A stretch of DNA of 64,000 nt from Planococcus citri (taxonomy: Eukaryota; Arthropoda; Insecta; Hemiptera; Pseudococcidae), in contig NC_088677.1 of the NCBI RefSeq assembly GCF_950023065.1, positions 25,131,230 to 25,195,229 of the forward strand. Reading direction: 5' to 3'. A program made the position numbers and the translations under genes. How positions within the stretch are numbered: the first letter of the stretch is position 1; each line of letters begins with the position of its first letter. Positions 33,019-45,540 of this stretch are shown here, one piece after another. A model generated the notes under the pieces. The model saw only the letters and a program-made list of their open reading frames with translations. It did no database searches and was not told the DNA's origin.

Positions 33019-33948
33019 CCCATACAACAATGACCATGCTAATTTCGATGTGAATGTCGACCCATCCACATCCGTCACTTTTGGATGCCACATGTTGATG
33101 TGAATTTCAACCCTGTGTCAAGCTAATTGTCGATTCAATTGTTAACTGATGTTGATCTGCATTTGTGTCGACAATTGGCTCGACACAGGGTCAAAATTCA
33201 CATCGACATGGGGCATCCAAAAGTGACGGATGTGGATGGAGCGACATTCACATCAAAATTTATGTCGACCTCCTGCTTCGTAAAGTTATGAAATTTGAGT
33301 TTAAAAATTTTAATTTTTTTTCCAAAAATGATTTCTTCTGATGTGGCTATTGCTCGTGCTGAAAACAGCATCAATGCAATAAAGTCCACTTCCAAAGAAG
33401 TACAGACAAAAAGTCTGTATAATCAAAAAGTTGAACAGAAATTCCTTATATCAAAGATGGTGCAATACTTTATCTAAGAGTACTAAACTAATCCATTTTC
33501 ATGTCGACATGTCGATGTTAATGTTGATGTGAAATTCGACATCAACAAATACATCCACAATATCAACATCATGTCATCTACAACTCCAAACTGTGGAAAA
33601 GTGAATAATTTCATCAATGCCCTAAAAAATTTGTTTTCCTCATTGAACAAGATCATATTTTTGAATGTTTACTAAACTTTTAAACACTGAAACAGAAATT
33701 TCAATTCTGAAAAATTGGCCGACATAGTTGTAGATGTAAATTTCAATAATCAAATTTTACATATCTACATGTCGAGATGGCATGTCGAGGTATCGGAAAT
33801 AATGAGAAAATTTCGAAAATTTTCATTTACCTGGCTTTTGTATGTACAGAAGATTCCTAGTAAATAATTAATTGATCACTTTTCCATCATTATGTTGGAA
33901 ATAAAACGTAGTCGATGTAAATGTCGACGTCAACAATTGTTGTGCGGG
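33019..33948. mobile_element. 930-bp inverted-repeat element rich in GTCGA words
   Basis: The outer ends CCCATACAACAAT and, in reverse complement, CCCGCACAACAAT pair with two mismatches. The subterminal sequence repeats GATGTGAATGTCGAC-like words on both sides. Within it, 33048-33250 folds into a long hairpin ('catccacatccgtcactttt' pairs with 'aaaagtgacggatgtggatg'). The flanks again read TT|CCC and GGG|TT as in the 30630 element. No transposase frame. Confidence 0.65.
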
Positions 33949-36900
33949 TTATGTATTTGGCATTTTCAAATGATTCTGTGCATAGAGTTACTGGTTTTAT
34001 TGTAATCACTCTACCTACCCGAGCTATCCATCGTAATTATTCCTTCACTAAGGAATAATTATTGATTAAACCACTATGAAAGAATTAAAATAATTTCTCC
34101 TCATCTCAATAATCCCAAGTCTCACTCTTATCACATTTTCAGCTGATACGTATTTTGCCAACCATTGATCAAATTAAAAATTTTATTGATCATTCCAAAT
34201 TGGAAATTTTATTTTCCATATTTTTCCTTCTCACAAATTTTCTCCTCAAGTGTTCACTTTTCACATGAAATTGCATGAAACATGTTTTGGAAATTGTATG
34301 TCAAAATACAGTTTTTAATTTAAAGATGGGTAGGGGGAAATCAAGGAGGCAAATTGGAAAAATCAAGTCGTATTCTAAGCAGTTTCAAAAATATTCCACT
34401 TGGTAAATCGCTCAATTTATTTCGATATTTTTAAAAATCTTGTCCAAAAATTGAGTTGCGATGGCTCTTTTTATTAAGAGTGCCTAATTTAAAGTTGAGA
34501 TATGTCGAACGATCGCTAAAAGTGAGAGTTTTGGATCAAAATCGTACTCGACCAACAGTAAGGTGGTTCTGCCTTCACAAATCTCTATTACATAAATGCG
34601 AATATTGTTGTATTTCAAAGATGTTAATATAATTGCATAACCAGTTTGCCGTAAATACGCGAGTCCATTCCATTCTTCAGCAACTTCAACTAAAGGAGGT
34701 CTGGTAATCTGATTTCGCCCAGTTTTTTTTTTTTAATAATTTTTGTATGAATAAATAAAATTGAAACATCCCATATACTTACGAAGTTGAACTTTTCTTC
34801 AAGTTTGAAAATTTACTCCAAAGATACGTAGTACTTTTTTTCTTCCTTTGTTCAACAAATGAATTTTAAAAATGAGATCAATTCCTTCGAAAAGTAGATG
34901 GAGTGGAGAGAGGGGTACGATGGTTTACGATTCTGATCAAAATTCGAAAAAAAAACAACTTTAGAAATGAAATGCCATATTGAGTACCACCAATTGAAAG
35001 GTACATGAGATTCATCTATTCTTTCAATGTGATCCTTCTTAAGACCCCTCCCCCCTCTTTTCATCAGCACCCCACAAATATCCTGAAAATCCTCTCCCCG
35101 CCAAAAAAAAAACAACAAACAGTATGACAAGTGACATATCGTTTTTGATATATTTTTTTTAAATCCACTCCTCAGTGCCCCTCCCCCTTCAATTTTGATA
35201 AAAATTAAAATCTGATGTCACATGTTGATTTCAAAGATTTCTCATTTCTTGTTTTGAAATACAAAAATATAGGGCTACCTATAGAATATTTTCAGTCACC
35301 CAAAGAGCGTTGAAATTCGAAACCTTAATTTGATTGCAAATCAGATCCCAGGATGAACTTCTCTGTTTATTTTTTTTTTACACAAAGGTTTTCTGAACTA
35401 GTCCTCTTTTTTTTATCCAAGTACTCGTTAAACCTTCCATCGAAGAAAGTGATATCCGATACCAAGAAATAAATATTAGTTCTATCCGGAACAAAAGCTT
35501 ATTGGATTGCACCGCCGGAGGTAAAGTAAAGGGTTAAATTTCGGTCTGGAATAATTTTTAAATAATCAAAGCGAACGTGGACGTTTTAGCGTTTCACCTC
35601 AATTAAAGGTAAAGCGATTTCCATACTTGTTCTCTTTTATGCAAATGTAAATCGTACAAGCGAAATTTTAATATCGAAAAAGTACAAGGTAAAAGATACA
35701 AAAGGAAAGAGCTCGTAGTTGGCGCTTTTATAATACGCCATCAAAAAGGTAATTACTAATAAAGCCGTTTACCGAACCCTAATGAATTTTCACCCCATTT
35801 TCATTTTCAGAATGCTCTTCCTCTTCGATTATTCTGGTAAATCTTGCCGGTTGCTGTGCGAACTTTCGCCGTATTTATAATTTCGACGAGCTTTTAACGT
35901 GTATATGTATGTGTGATGACTATATTCTTTGATAATGTTATAGGTATACCTACCTCTATCTACTATACTCTCCATCGTATATATACCTACCACAGGTAGT
36001 ACTGGTACCTCTACCTTTAGAGTTTTGTTTACACGGACGATTCGGTTCTTTGTATATATCGTTTCATGTTAACCGAGCTAATGAACGTATACCACGTGAC
36101 TCGAATATTTTAATTTCAATTCGTTTAATGGTACGTAATCTAATTTTTAATAACGAGTTGGTTTGCGTAGGTAACTTGTATTTTTCTCAAGATTTTTTTT
36201 TTTTGCAACTGTCAACGTGATTCTGTGGGTATGAGCAATTTTCTGGTTCGATTATTCGTTTGTACGTTTCGAAATCATGTACAGCGATTTTTTTGTCGCG
36301 ATTTTCAATAATTTTCATTTCATCTCGAAACACGATGCGAGAACACGAGCGTCATTTTGTAGATATATACTTGTACAATTTCAATAAAGCACACATACGA
36401 CAACAACTTTATATAATACATAACAGAGATGAACGCGAGTCAACCGACAAGAAAAATACAAAATAACCAAGTTTTTGGATTTCTCTCCTCCTGTCTCTTC
36501 GCTTCATCGTCTTTTGTTCGCCAGTTTTATCGTTCGGACTAACTTCGTAGTTCGCACTAAGTTTTGCACAAGAACGAAACGTACAACTTATAACAAAAGT
36601 TATGTGTTAATTCCATCGTAAACCAACGTAGTATATATACTCGAGTTCTTCCCTTCCTCCACTCTTCAAACTGTGCCCATCCTTTTGTGATTTTATTCCA
36701 GGTATGTTCATGTACCTACCTACGTATATTTCTCCATCTTTCGCTGGTAGGTATACATATAGAAAATGTAACCTTGCGACGATGAAGACGACACACCAGA
36801 TTCTTCGGTTCGAATACAATTTCAGAGCGTGCGAACGAAAATTAGAACAGGCGTAATATTCCCAAGAATGTAATAAATAGTTACATTGACAGGTTCGAGA

Positions 36901-37540
36901 TGAAGATTTTCGGTGGTGAAGGAAAAGAGGGCGAATTCGAGGTCTGTGTATGATTTTTAATTTCGAAGTTGAGGTGGTGAATTTCGGGAAATATGTTGTT
37001 CTGATGATGATGGTGAGGAATGTAGAGGATGGTTCAAGGTATTTCATTGGTTTCGTAATAATAAATATGTATCTACCTTATACCTATCTACTTTTATTAG
37101 TTTGCTTTTATTAAGTTTTAAAGCGAATGGATTTCGATACAGGTTGTTTCATTTATATGGTTTATTAATAAAGGATTTACAATTTTTTCATTTTTAAAGA
37201 ATTTTTCCAATTTCATTGGGTTTTACAAGCAGGTATGTCAAATATTTTTAGCCTATTCTTTGCGGTATTTCCAATCAATGTTTGAATTATTGGAACTAGT
37301 AAAGGTAAAATTTGACTGAAATCTTCAACGAAATGGGAGGAGGTTGTCTTACGATTTTTACTTTTTCAAAAATTGACGATTTTGAGATTTTTTCAAAAAT
37401 TGACGTTTGGATCTTCTTCAAGAACTGGCAACTTTAAAATTTTTTCAAAAATTGCCAATTTTGCAATTCTTTTCAAATTTGAATACGCATGTACGTATTT
37501 TTCAAGTTGTATAAAAATTCACTTTTCAACTCACCTCCTC
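33949..37540. other. No recognisable gene
   Basis: AT-rich sequence. It contains a 12-bp perfect stem with a 4-base loop at 34034-34061 (TAATTATTCCTT/AAGGAATAATTA). Short open frames (for example 36607-37047 on the minus strand) show no known domain and are likely chance. Confidence 0.45.
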
Positions 37541-38767
37541 TAGTAGGGGTACCATGTCGGTCTGTCCTTTCAAAATCGCAAAAGAGTGGGACCGGAAAGA
37601 TATACAATTTTCGCGATATTTCCTCGAAAGGGGATCATTTCCCGACCCCGAAACCACCATTACATTTTTGAGATCGAATTGCAAAACCGATTCAGAGGTT
37701 CTCAAAGTTGTGAAAATTGAGCACCTACGTTGTCATCTGTTTTTTGGCCAATAAATCCCATCCAAAAGGGGGTAGGGGGTGCGTGTGGTCTCAAATAACT
37801 CGTATTGGGTCACTCTTGAAATATCTACCCGCATGACCGTTCTCATTTAGTGATACCCCACATTTCAGTGGTTCCCAAAGTTGAACTTTTGTATTCCAAA
37901 TTTTTAAAGTCACACATTCAAACGAATATTGTCAGTAAATAAATTTAGCAATCAAAAACTAGTCCAGATAAAAAGTTGCGAAATTTTACGAAGATTTCAA
38001 AAATGTGTCATTTTTTTTCTTAACATTGATAGGGGCCGAGCTGAGGGGGTTGGAACGTCAAAAAACGTGATGTAACAATAGTCCGCAGTGACTTATTAAG
38101 CAAAAAAATAGGGGGTATCGTGAATCTGTAGGTGGCAAGCTGATTTTTGGTATACTGATCCATTTTGATGGCCTGAAAACGAATCCGAGGAGTTCCCTGC
38201 TGTCCCGGGTGAGCTTTCCCCTAAATTGTGGATCTTAGCCCCCCAAAATCGGTCGCCATAATGTTGATGGTTAATATTGATTGTAATACCTTCAATCGTT
38301 TCAAAATGGTACAGGGGGTGGTTTTCGTTGTTTTTCTGAGGTACAGAGCGGAGCACAATGTCACCCCGCCTCCTCCTCCCCCTTCACTATTCAGTTATTT
38401 GCCTATATACGCACTGGGATGAATTGAAATGCACTAAAAAATGTAAAATTGTCGAATGGAATGTTGATACGAGTTTCAAAAACCAGTTTTAGCGTATTGT
38501 GACCATTTCTCCCCCTTTGTGGATCTTAGCCCCCCCCACAAATCGCTTTTTGACCAATATATCGAAAAGTATTGAGTCCAGCTCAAAAATAGTTAGGACG
38601 AATGCTGTTCTACATCTAATTTCTCATCAGATGACCCATTGATCAATTTTCCAGTCCCAAGGGGGTTGGACCTACCCCTTCTGGCCTCTCACCATTCAAT
38701 TATTTGCCAATATACGTATATGAGGTGAATTGAAATTTACTTTAAAAAATGTAAAAATGTCGAATGG
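37541..38767 (+). repeat. Left arm of fold-back element
   Basis: Contains an internal degenerate duplication: the block with 'ttcagttatttgcctatata' at about 38390 recurs in altered form ('ttcaattatttgccaatata') at about 38693, each followed by 'aatgtcgaatgg'-like text. Includes poly-C tracts such as GCCCCCCCC near 38530. Confidence 0.88.
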
Positions 38768-39561
38768 AAAGTTGATACGAGTTTTAAACGTATCGTGAAC
38801 AATTCTCACCCTTTTTGTTTTACAAGCCCTCAAAACTTTTTCGTATGTCCCTCTGAAGTGGAGTCAACCTAAATCATCGAATACCTATGTACCTTCTCGT
38901 TCCTATACTTTTCAAGTCTGTGTGTATGAAATTTCCAATTCAATCGCCAATAGGCAAAGTAAAAATTTGAGAGTAGGTAATTTTATAAATTAGATGCATT
39001 AAAAAATTTCAAAATTTTATTGTAAATTCAATCAATGAAAAATGGAAACGGGTAACGAGAGAGAGGTGGGCGATGCAGCATCGTGTTCCTAGTTTAAATT
39101 CTGAACCAAAATGCCAAGTTTCGCTGTGCTTATGCGATATGCTCATGTTTCAAGTGTGTTAGAATGAATGGTACTTTTGGATGTTGGTCGGTGGAGCGAG
39201 CAATGAATTCTTTGAGCATTCACAAATCTGAGCTTCTAAACAGTGGTACTGACTCTCAGAAAATTGCAATTTTGGTTCAGCATTGAACATAGAACACAAT
39301 GCTGTATCTCCCATATCTCTGCTGTTATGTACTTGTATCAAAGTGATGGGTTTGGAGGAGTTGATTTTTGGTAGCCCCTCGTAGGGAAAAAATCTGAGAT
39401 CTGGTCACAAGTTGAGCTGTCTCAGGTTTGGGTACGATTTCGAATCTGTACATACGAAAAGGTATTTTACAGCCCAAAATTTTTCAAAAACTCTAAGTTG
39501 AGCTACATACAATTTCTAAAGTTCCAGCCCAATCGCATTTTTTGATCATTTTCGCACAATT

Positions 39562-41771
39562 CCATTCGTAATTTTTACATTTTTAAAAGTACTGTCAAAA
39601 CCCCTAATTTCGGACAGGGTACGTAATTTCGGACACTTGATGTTTTTGCTATTTTATTGATAAGAACTAAGGGTACAAGTAAAAATGAACACTTCTTCTA
39701 TTAGTTTAGATCACGGACAATCTCCCTGATGTAAGAATTTTCATTTTACACTATTTCTTTAGTCATCAAAATGGACTTTACAAAGTGCTTCATATAAAGA
39801 GTGAGGAAAAAGTTATTCACAGCGTCTATCCAAATGCTTTCATAACCATGAAAATCGCTCTAAAATATCAAGAAGTCACTGGTAATGGAAAATAAAATTC
39901 ATTCCTCAAATTTCACGTTTTGTTTCTATTATTTAAATCCTAAAAACTGAAAAAGTCGCGAAACGGATCATTATTTCGGACACTTTGGTTCACGCATTAC
40001 TCAGTTTGGAAGGGTAACACTGACGCACTTGCAAATGTGTTTTTTTCGAGTTCAACGGTATTTTATTCAAGTGTTTTCAGTTTTGATGAAGAATTGCACT
40101 ATTATTTCACTCATTTTCCTAAAAACCATACTGAAAAGTAAAAGTCTGAGCCGTAAAATCATCAACAAGGAGTTTGATAAGAAATTTTTCAATGTTACCA
40201 ACTTATTTTTCTAACAAGAAAGCGTAAAATGAGAGTGCTGAACATTTCCTTGTAAAATCTTTTTTTTCTACATTTCACATCATGATTCGAGCTGTTTTTG
40301 ATCGTAGTCGTTTTTCAGGGGTAAATAATTTCTTTTCCAACTAAAATTTTCGAGTTCGCACGTTAAAGAAAAAGTGTCCGAAATTAGGATACCTTGGACC
40401 TAATTTCGGACACTTTTCGAATTCAAATTAAACAAGCAAACTCACGTAAAATTTATAAATTGATGCTCAAAAACTGTTCACACGGTGACATTCTATGAGA
40501 ATGTGAAGACAAACACCAAGTTGAATCGCTCGTTTTAAAGCCTTTTACGAAAAACGTGAAAAAGTGTCCGAAATTAGGGGTTTTGACAGTAAATTTCAAT
40601 TCACCTCACATACGTATATTGGCAAATAATTGAATGGTGAGAGGTCAGAAGGGGTAGGTCCAACCCCCTTGGGACTGGAAAATTGATCAATGGGTCATCT
40701 GATGAGAAATTAGATGTAGAACAGCATTCGTCCTAACCATTTTTGAGCTGGACTCAATACTTTTCGATATATTGGTCAAAAAGCGATTTGTGGGGGGGGG
40801 CTAAGATCCACAAAGGGGGAGAAATGGTCACAATACGCTAAAACTGGTTTTTGAAACTCGTATCAACATTCCATTCGACAATTTTACATTTTTTAGTGCA
40901 TTTCAATTCATCCCAGTGCGTATATAGGCAAATAACTGAATACGTGAAGGGGGCGGAGGGGGCGGGGTGACATTGTGCTCCGCTCTGTACCTCAGAAAAA
41001 CAAAGAAAACCACCCCCTGTACCATTTTGAAACGATTGAAGGTATTACAATCAATATTAACCATCAACATTATGGCGACCGATTTTGGGGGGCTAAGATC
41101 CACAATTTAGGGGAAAGCTCACCCGGAACAGCAGGGGACTCCTCGGATTCGTTTTCAGGCCATCAAAATGGACCAGTATACCAAAAATCAGCTTGCCACC
41201 TACAGATTCACGATACCCCCTATTTTTTTGCTTAAGTCACTGGACTATTTGTTACATCACGTTTTTTGACGTTCCAACCCCCTCAGCTCGGCCCCTATCA
41301 ATGCTAAGAAAAAAATGACACATTTTTGAAATCTTCGTAGAATTTCGCAACTTTTTATCTGGACTAGTTTTTGATTGCTAAATTTATTTACTGACAATAT
41401 TCGTTTGAATGCGTGACTTTGAAAATTTGGAATACAAAAGTTCAACTTTGGGAACCACTGAAATGTGGGGTATCACTAAATGAGAACGGTCAGGGGTAGA
41501 TATTTCAAGAGTGATCCAATACGTGTTATTTGAGACCACAAGCACCCCCCTACCCCCTTTTGGATGGGATTTACTGGCCAAAACAGATGACAACGTAGGT
41601 GCTCAATTTTCACAACTTTGAGAACCCCTGTATCGGTTTTGCAATTCGATCTCAAAAATGTAATGGTGGTTTCGGGGTCGGGAAATGATCCCCTTTCGAG
41701 GAAATATCGCGAAAATTGTATATCTTTCCGGTCCCATTGTTTTGATAATTTTCACTTTGGTACCCCTACTA
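39562..41771 (-). repeat. Right arm of fold-back element (interrupted)
   Basis: The reverse complement of the left arm starts at CCATTCG (39562), breaks at the TA at 39590-39591, resumes at 40592 after the inserted transposon and runs to 41771. Removing the insertion leaves about 1211 bases against 1227 in the left arm. Confidence 0.88.
39592..40589. mobile_element. 998-bp TA-inserting element nested in the fold-back
   Basis: A perfect 25-bp terminal inverted repeat beginning CTGTCAAAACCCCTAATTTC. It is flanked by TA at 39590-39591 and 40590-40591. The insertion site can be read directly because the uninterrupted left arm of the host repeat has a single TA there. The word TGTCCGAAAT, or its complement, recurs subterminally and internally (about 39635, 39977, 40377, 40412, 40565). 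TA target and inverted repeats place it in the Tc1/mariner group. No transposase is recognised; it is probably non-autonomous. Confidence 0.9.
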
Positions 41772-41774
41772 CTC

Positions 41775-44700
41775 GGATTTGCGATTCATCCGCCTTAATC
41801 GTATCGGAATGTTGAACTTATGAAAAAATTAAATTTTCAGTTACCGATCTTGATTATCTACAACACCTTTTGGAGCAATTTAAAATTTCTGAAGAAAAAT
41901 CAAATATCTCTAGATAAGCTGAAAAATGATGGCATTCAATTCGAGAGTTAAATTCTACTATTATAAACGGTGTTTCAGATTTATATCTCAGTGAGTGCTC
42001 TTTTTGCAAAAAAAATTAATAATCCCAATAGGCTGATTCCGCCATTTTTGAAAATTTTCCAAAAAATGAAACATCAACTTCAGCAGATGAAAATTTGGTT
42101 CTGAGGTTCGGGTGACATGCTGTTTCAGTGAGCCAAATTTAAGCTCGGTTGGAGTTGACAAGTTGTAAAGGTTCCCTTGTCAGTAATACTGCTTATTTCA
42201 ATTTTTGCAAACTTTTTAAATTTGAACTTGATTTCTAAGAAGGTGCACATGTTTTCTCTTACACTTAACCTAATCATGTTTCAAAAAAAAATCTAAACAT
42301 CAACCTACTCAAATAATAAATTTGCATAAAATTGTTTATCCCTCGTATCTGATCAAACCTAATAAACCTCGAGTATAACAGACATTTGATAGGACACCCT
42401 GTATAATTTAAACGACGTTACTATCTCGTATATACGAGCACGACTACGAATACACAACGACGAGTGCAGAAGAGAAGAGAATCAATCGAAATACGTAGTT
42501 TATTTTCGCTTAGTAGGGAAATTTATTCGTAGAGCTTAATTGTCATTGGGAAAACGTTTGGTTGGTAATTTTTTTCCCCGACCAAAGAGAAAAGGCGAAA
42601 GGCAGCGAACGCTATACTATATACACTGCGCGATGAGAAACTGAACCGTTAACTCTGAATAAATAACTGATAAAATATTCAATGAAACTTGCCAAGAAGT
42701 TTCTTAAATAGATGCAATATGATTAATTTTTTTCTTCTTTCTCTGCCTCTCTCTCTTTCTCTCTCTGTGTGTTTCTTCATCTTGTTGTGGCAATTTATTA
42801 CTTGTAAATATTGATTTTTATTAAAGACTTTCGATGAATAAGAATGCTAAAAAAGAAAAAGCGATAGAATAAATCCGTTTCCCAGGCCCCAGCACCCCCC
42901 CCCTCTTTGCCTTTTTAGACTTTGTTCGTGGTAGTATATTATATTGGTCCAGTCTGGTATATGTACTTATACTGTACCCTGTATAGTTATATTAAGGTTT
43001 TCGTTATTATCGTAAATATCGAAAACGATATTGCTTTTCAACTTTTAGCCGTTATCGTGCTACATCTCACGGAGGCTTTTGAGTTTTCAGTTTTCCTATA
43101 CATAGTACTACGTATAATATTAACATACGCGCTACTTCAGCGCTTCTGTTTTTAACAGCGTTCACATTCGTTTACTGTACCAGGCGTCCGACGACGAGTG
43201 ATTTCCATTTCAAGTATAGGGATATGTACTAGACTAGGGGATCGCCTCACATAATACGAGTTGAAAATTAACGCCCTGCAGCCCACACGTATCCGCATTT
43301 TGGCTCAAATATTATACGATTCGGAATCATTAGTTTGTCGAAAAATTATATCTACTCGAACAAAAATACATAGAACGTAATGCAAATATTACCATGTGGG
43401 GGTGTTTGTGTTTTTTTAGCGAGCGAAATTATACGAGTTAAATGGTCCTTCGGGTCGGGTTCGATTTTAATTACACGATTAACAATAAATATTCGCTACA
43501 GGCTACCTATACGGTATACACCTATATGATATGGAAATAGTGTTACGAAAATGTACATTTTATAATAGGTACGTAGGTACTACGATGCAACACAACGGGA
43601 CAATTACAAAACGGAGTAATTTTCATCGATGGTTTTTTGCATTTCGTATTAAATTTTTAATTATTATCGAATTCGAATCGCGTATCGTCGCGCTGTAAAA
43701 GAAGCAATAATTAAAAAGCTATCTTTCGAGGGCGAATTAAATTCGAAACTGAGAGATATAGGTGATAAAAAGGGCAACAGGGGGGTTAGGACAGGGCAAA
43801 AAACACGAATATTTAGATCGATCGTCGCGTTTACCATCCCTCCTATTTGGATTTCAAAAGCATAGGCACACATACGAAAGGCAAGAGGAAACTGGAAGTA
43901 GGATGAATATCGTTATCGGTATATAATTTTGAAAAGTTGGCAGGCAATTTAAATAGGTATAGCGTAGAGATGGAATTATTATAGTACAACGAGAGAGAGC
44001 GAGAGGGCGAGTTAATTCATCGAGAATCTATGTGCGTTTGAAAGATTAAAACGTAAATATGCGTGGGACTGTCAAAATACTCGATTTTTCCTCATTTTGT
44101 GTGTAAAACTCTAGCCCGGCTTCTTGTAATGGGAAAACTTTAAGCCAAGAGAAGTCATTAATGTTCGTTATATCGTAAATTTCTACCCTCAACGCCGATA
44201 CCGTTCGGGGACTTTGCTATTTTGCATCCTCGCACTATATATGTACTATACTTGGTAACAGATTATACCTAAAACTGAATATACAACGTATATTTAGAAC
44301 AACTATACCACCGTACTCGCGTATATTATGAGGAAAAAAAAGGGTAAGATATGCATATAGAAAAAAAGTTTTTATCCTTATGCGAGAACCCGATGCCAAT
44401 CTTTTTTCTTGTATCGTCGTCGTCGTCTAACCCATCCTTTTTCTCTCTCTCTCTCTTTCTGTTCTAGGCTTGTATGTAGGTACTTCGCCAAACTACTGTC
44501 CTAAGTCTACCCCGTAGTACCAAAAAACACACCACACGTATTACTACAGCAATGGGTAAGTTATACTATACCTACCTTTTACAAAAAGGAAACAAAAATA
44601 TTTGTTTTAGATAAATGTTTATTCGAGACGGCATTTCATTATAAAATACTTCGCGTGGTCATGGGCGTTTGTGTATATGTTATCTCGTACTCGTAGGCCT

Positions 44701-45083
44701 CCGACCAAATATCAGCTTCAGCCGATATTTATGCTTCCTCGTCGGTAGATTTCAATTTAACCAGAACCAGAATGCAGATCACGTTGGAAATATTTACGGC
44801 TTATGCAAGCATATGTGCGTAACCGGAGGGATAGAATGGGATAGAATTTTAGAAACGAACTAGCATCGTAAAATTAGGAGTGTTGGTTATTTGGAAGCTA
44901 TTCGATTTCAAATGTTTGCTAAGACTTTCTTCAACCTTCCGATGCAATTTCTTTATCGTCATAATAAATCTGTGAGTCGATGTAAGTATCAGAAGTTTTC
45001 CATTTGACCTCTGGGACTGGTTCCTCTTGATGATCTGAGCTACTACCAAGAGACTACCTCTATTGACGACAACCCATGCCCTA
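41775..45083. other. No recognisable gene
   Basis: AT-rich. Contains a CT microsatellite near 42745-42770 and another near 44440-44460, and one orphan ACACCCTGTA transposon-type terminus at about 42394. No gene or paired element was found. Confidence 0.45.
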
Positions 45084-45084
45084 G

Positions 45085-45123
<39 letters not shown>
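45084..45123 (+). repeat. Tetranucleotide microsatellite (TCTA)n
   Basis: About ten uninterrupted TCTA/ATCT repeats, likely length-polymorphic. Confidence 0.95.
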
Positions 45124-45148
45124 CCTTCTATAACTACTCATTTGGTTT

Positions 45149-45540
45149 GAAAATTCATGATTTTTGAAGAAGTGAGGAAATCTGAATAAAATGAAACAAA
45201 GGAAAAAGATAGCAATTGAGAATGAGAATATGAACTTCTAAGTGTAATAGGTAAGTAAATTGAGAAAGTAAGTAAACCAGAAAAAAACAGAAAGAATGAA
45301 GAAAATTAATATACAAAATAAAAAGTAACATCCAGCTTATACTTCGCAGCCAATTATTTCTCCTTTTAATTATACTCACAAAAATTTATAATCTTTGAAG
45401 AAGTGAGGAAATCTTAATAAAATGAAACAAAGGAGAAAGATAGGTAGTGATTGAGAATGAGAGCATGTATAGGCACCTATATAAATAAATTGAGAAAGTG
45501 GGTAAGCCACAAAATAGCCAGAAAGAAAAGGGGGAGGCCA
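45149..45540 (+). repeat. ~230-bp imperfect tandem duplication
   Basis: The block 'tttttgaagaagtgaggaaa' followed by 'aaaatgaaacaaagga' and 'aaattgagaaagt' occurs at about 45160-45330 and again at about 45388-45540, directly before the 71-bp satellite. Confidence 0.75.

Larger units (their letters stand above)
37541..41771. mobile_element. Fold-back (long inverted-repeat) element
   Basis: The left arm (37541-38767) is repeated in reverse complement in the right arm (39562-41771, interrupted by a 1-kb transposon). The arms are about 1.2 kb each and roughly 95% alike by eye, and the loop is about 794 bp (38768-39561). The ends are TAGTAGGGGTACC and its reverse complement GGTACCCCTACTA. CTC flanks both sides (37538-37540 and 41772-41774), a possible 3-bp target duplication. 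No transposase is seen. Mirror-image open frames of 86 codons in the two arms (38096-38356 minus; 40975-41235 plus) follow from the inverted repeat. Confidence 0.88.

Noticed and set aside
38096..41235. Two near-identical 86-codon frames on opposite strands
   Set aside because: They are mirror images produced by the fold-back arms; no known domain and no codon-level conservation can be judged from two arms.
42394..42404. ACACCCTGTA transposon-type end
   Set aside because: No inverted partner was found within a reasonable distance; too short to call an element.
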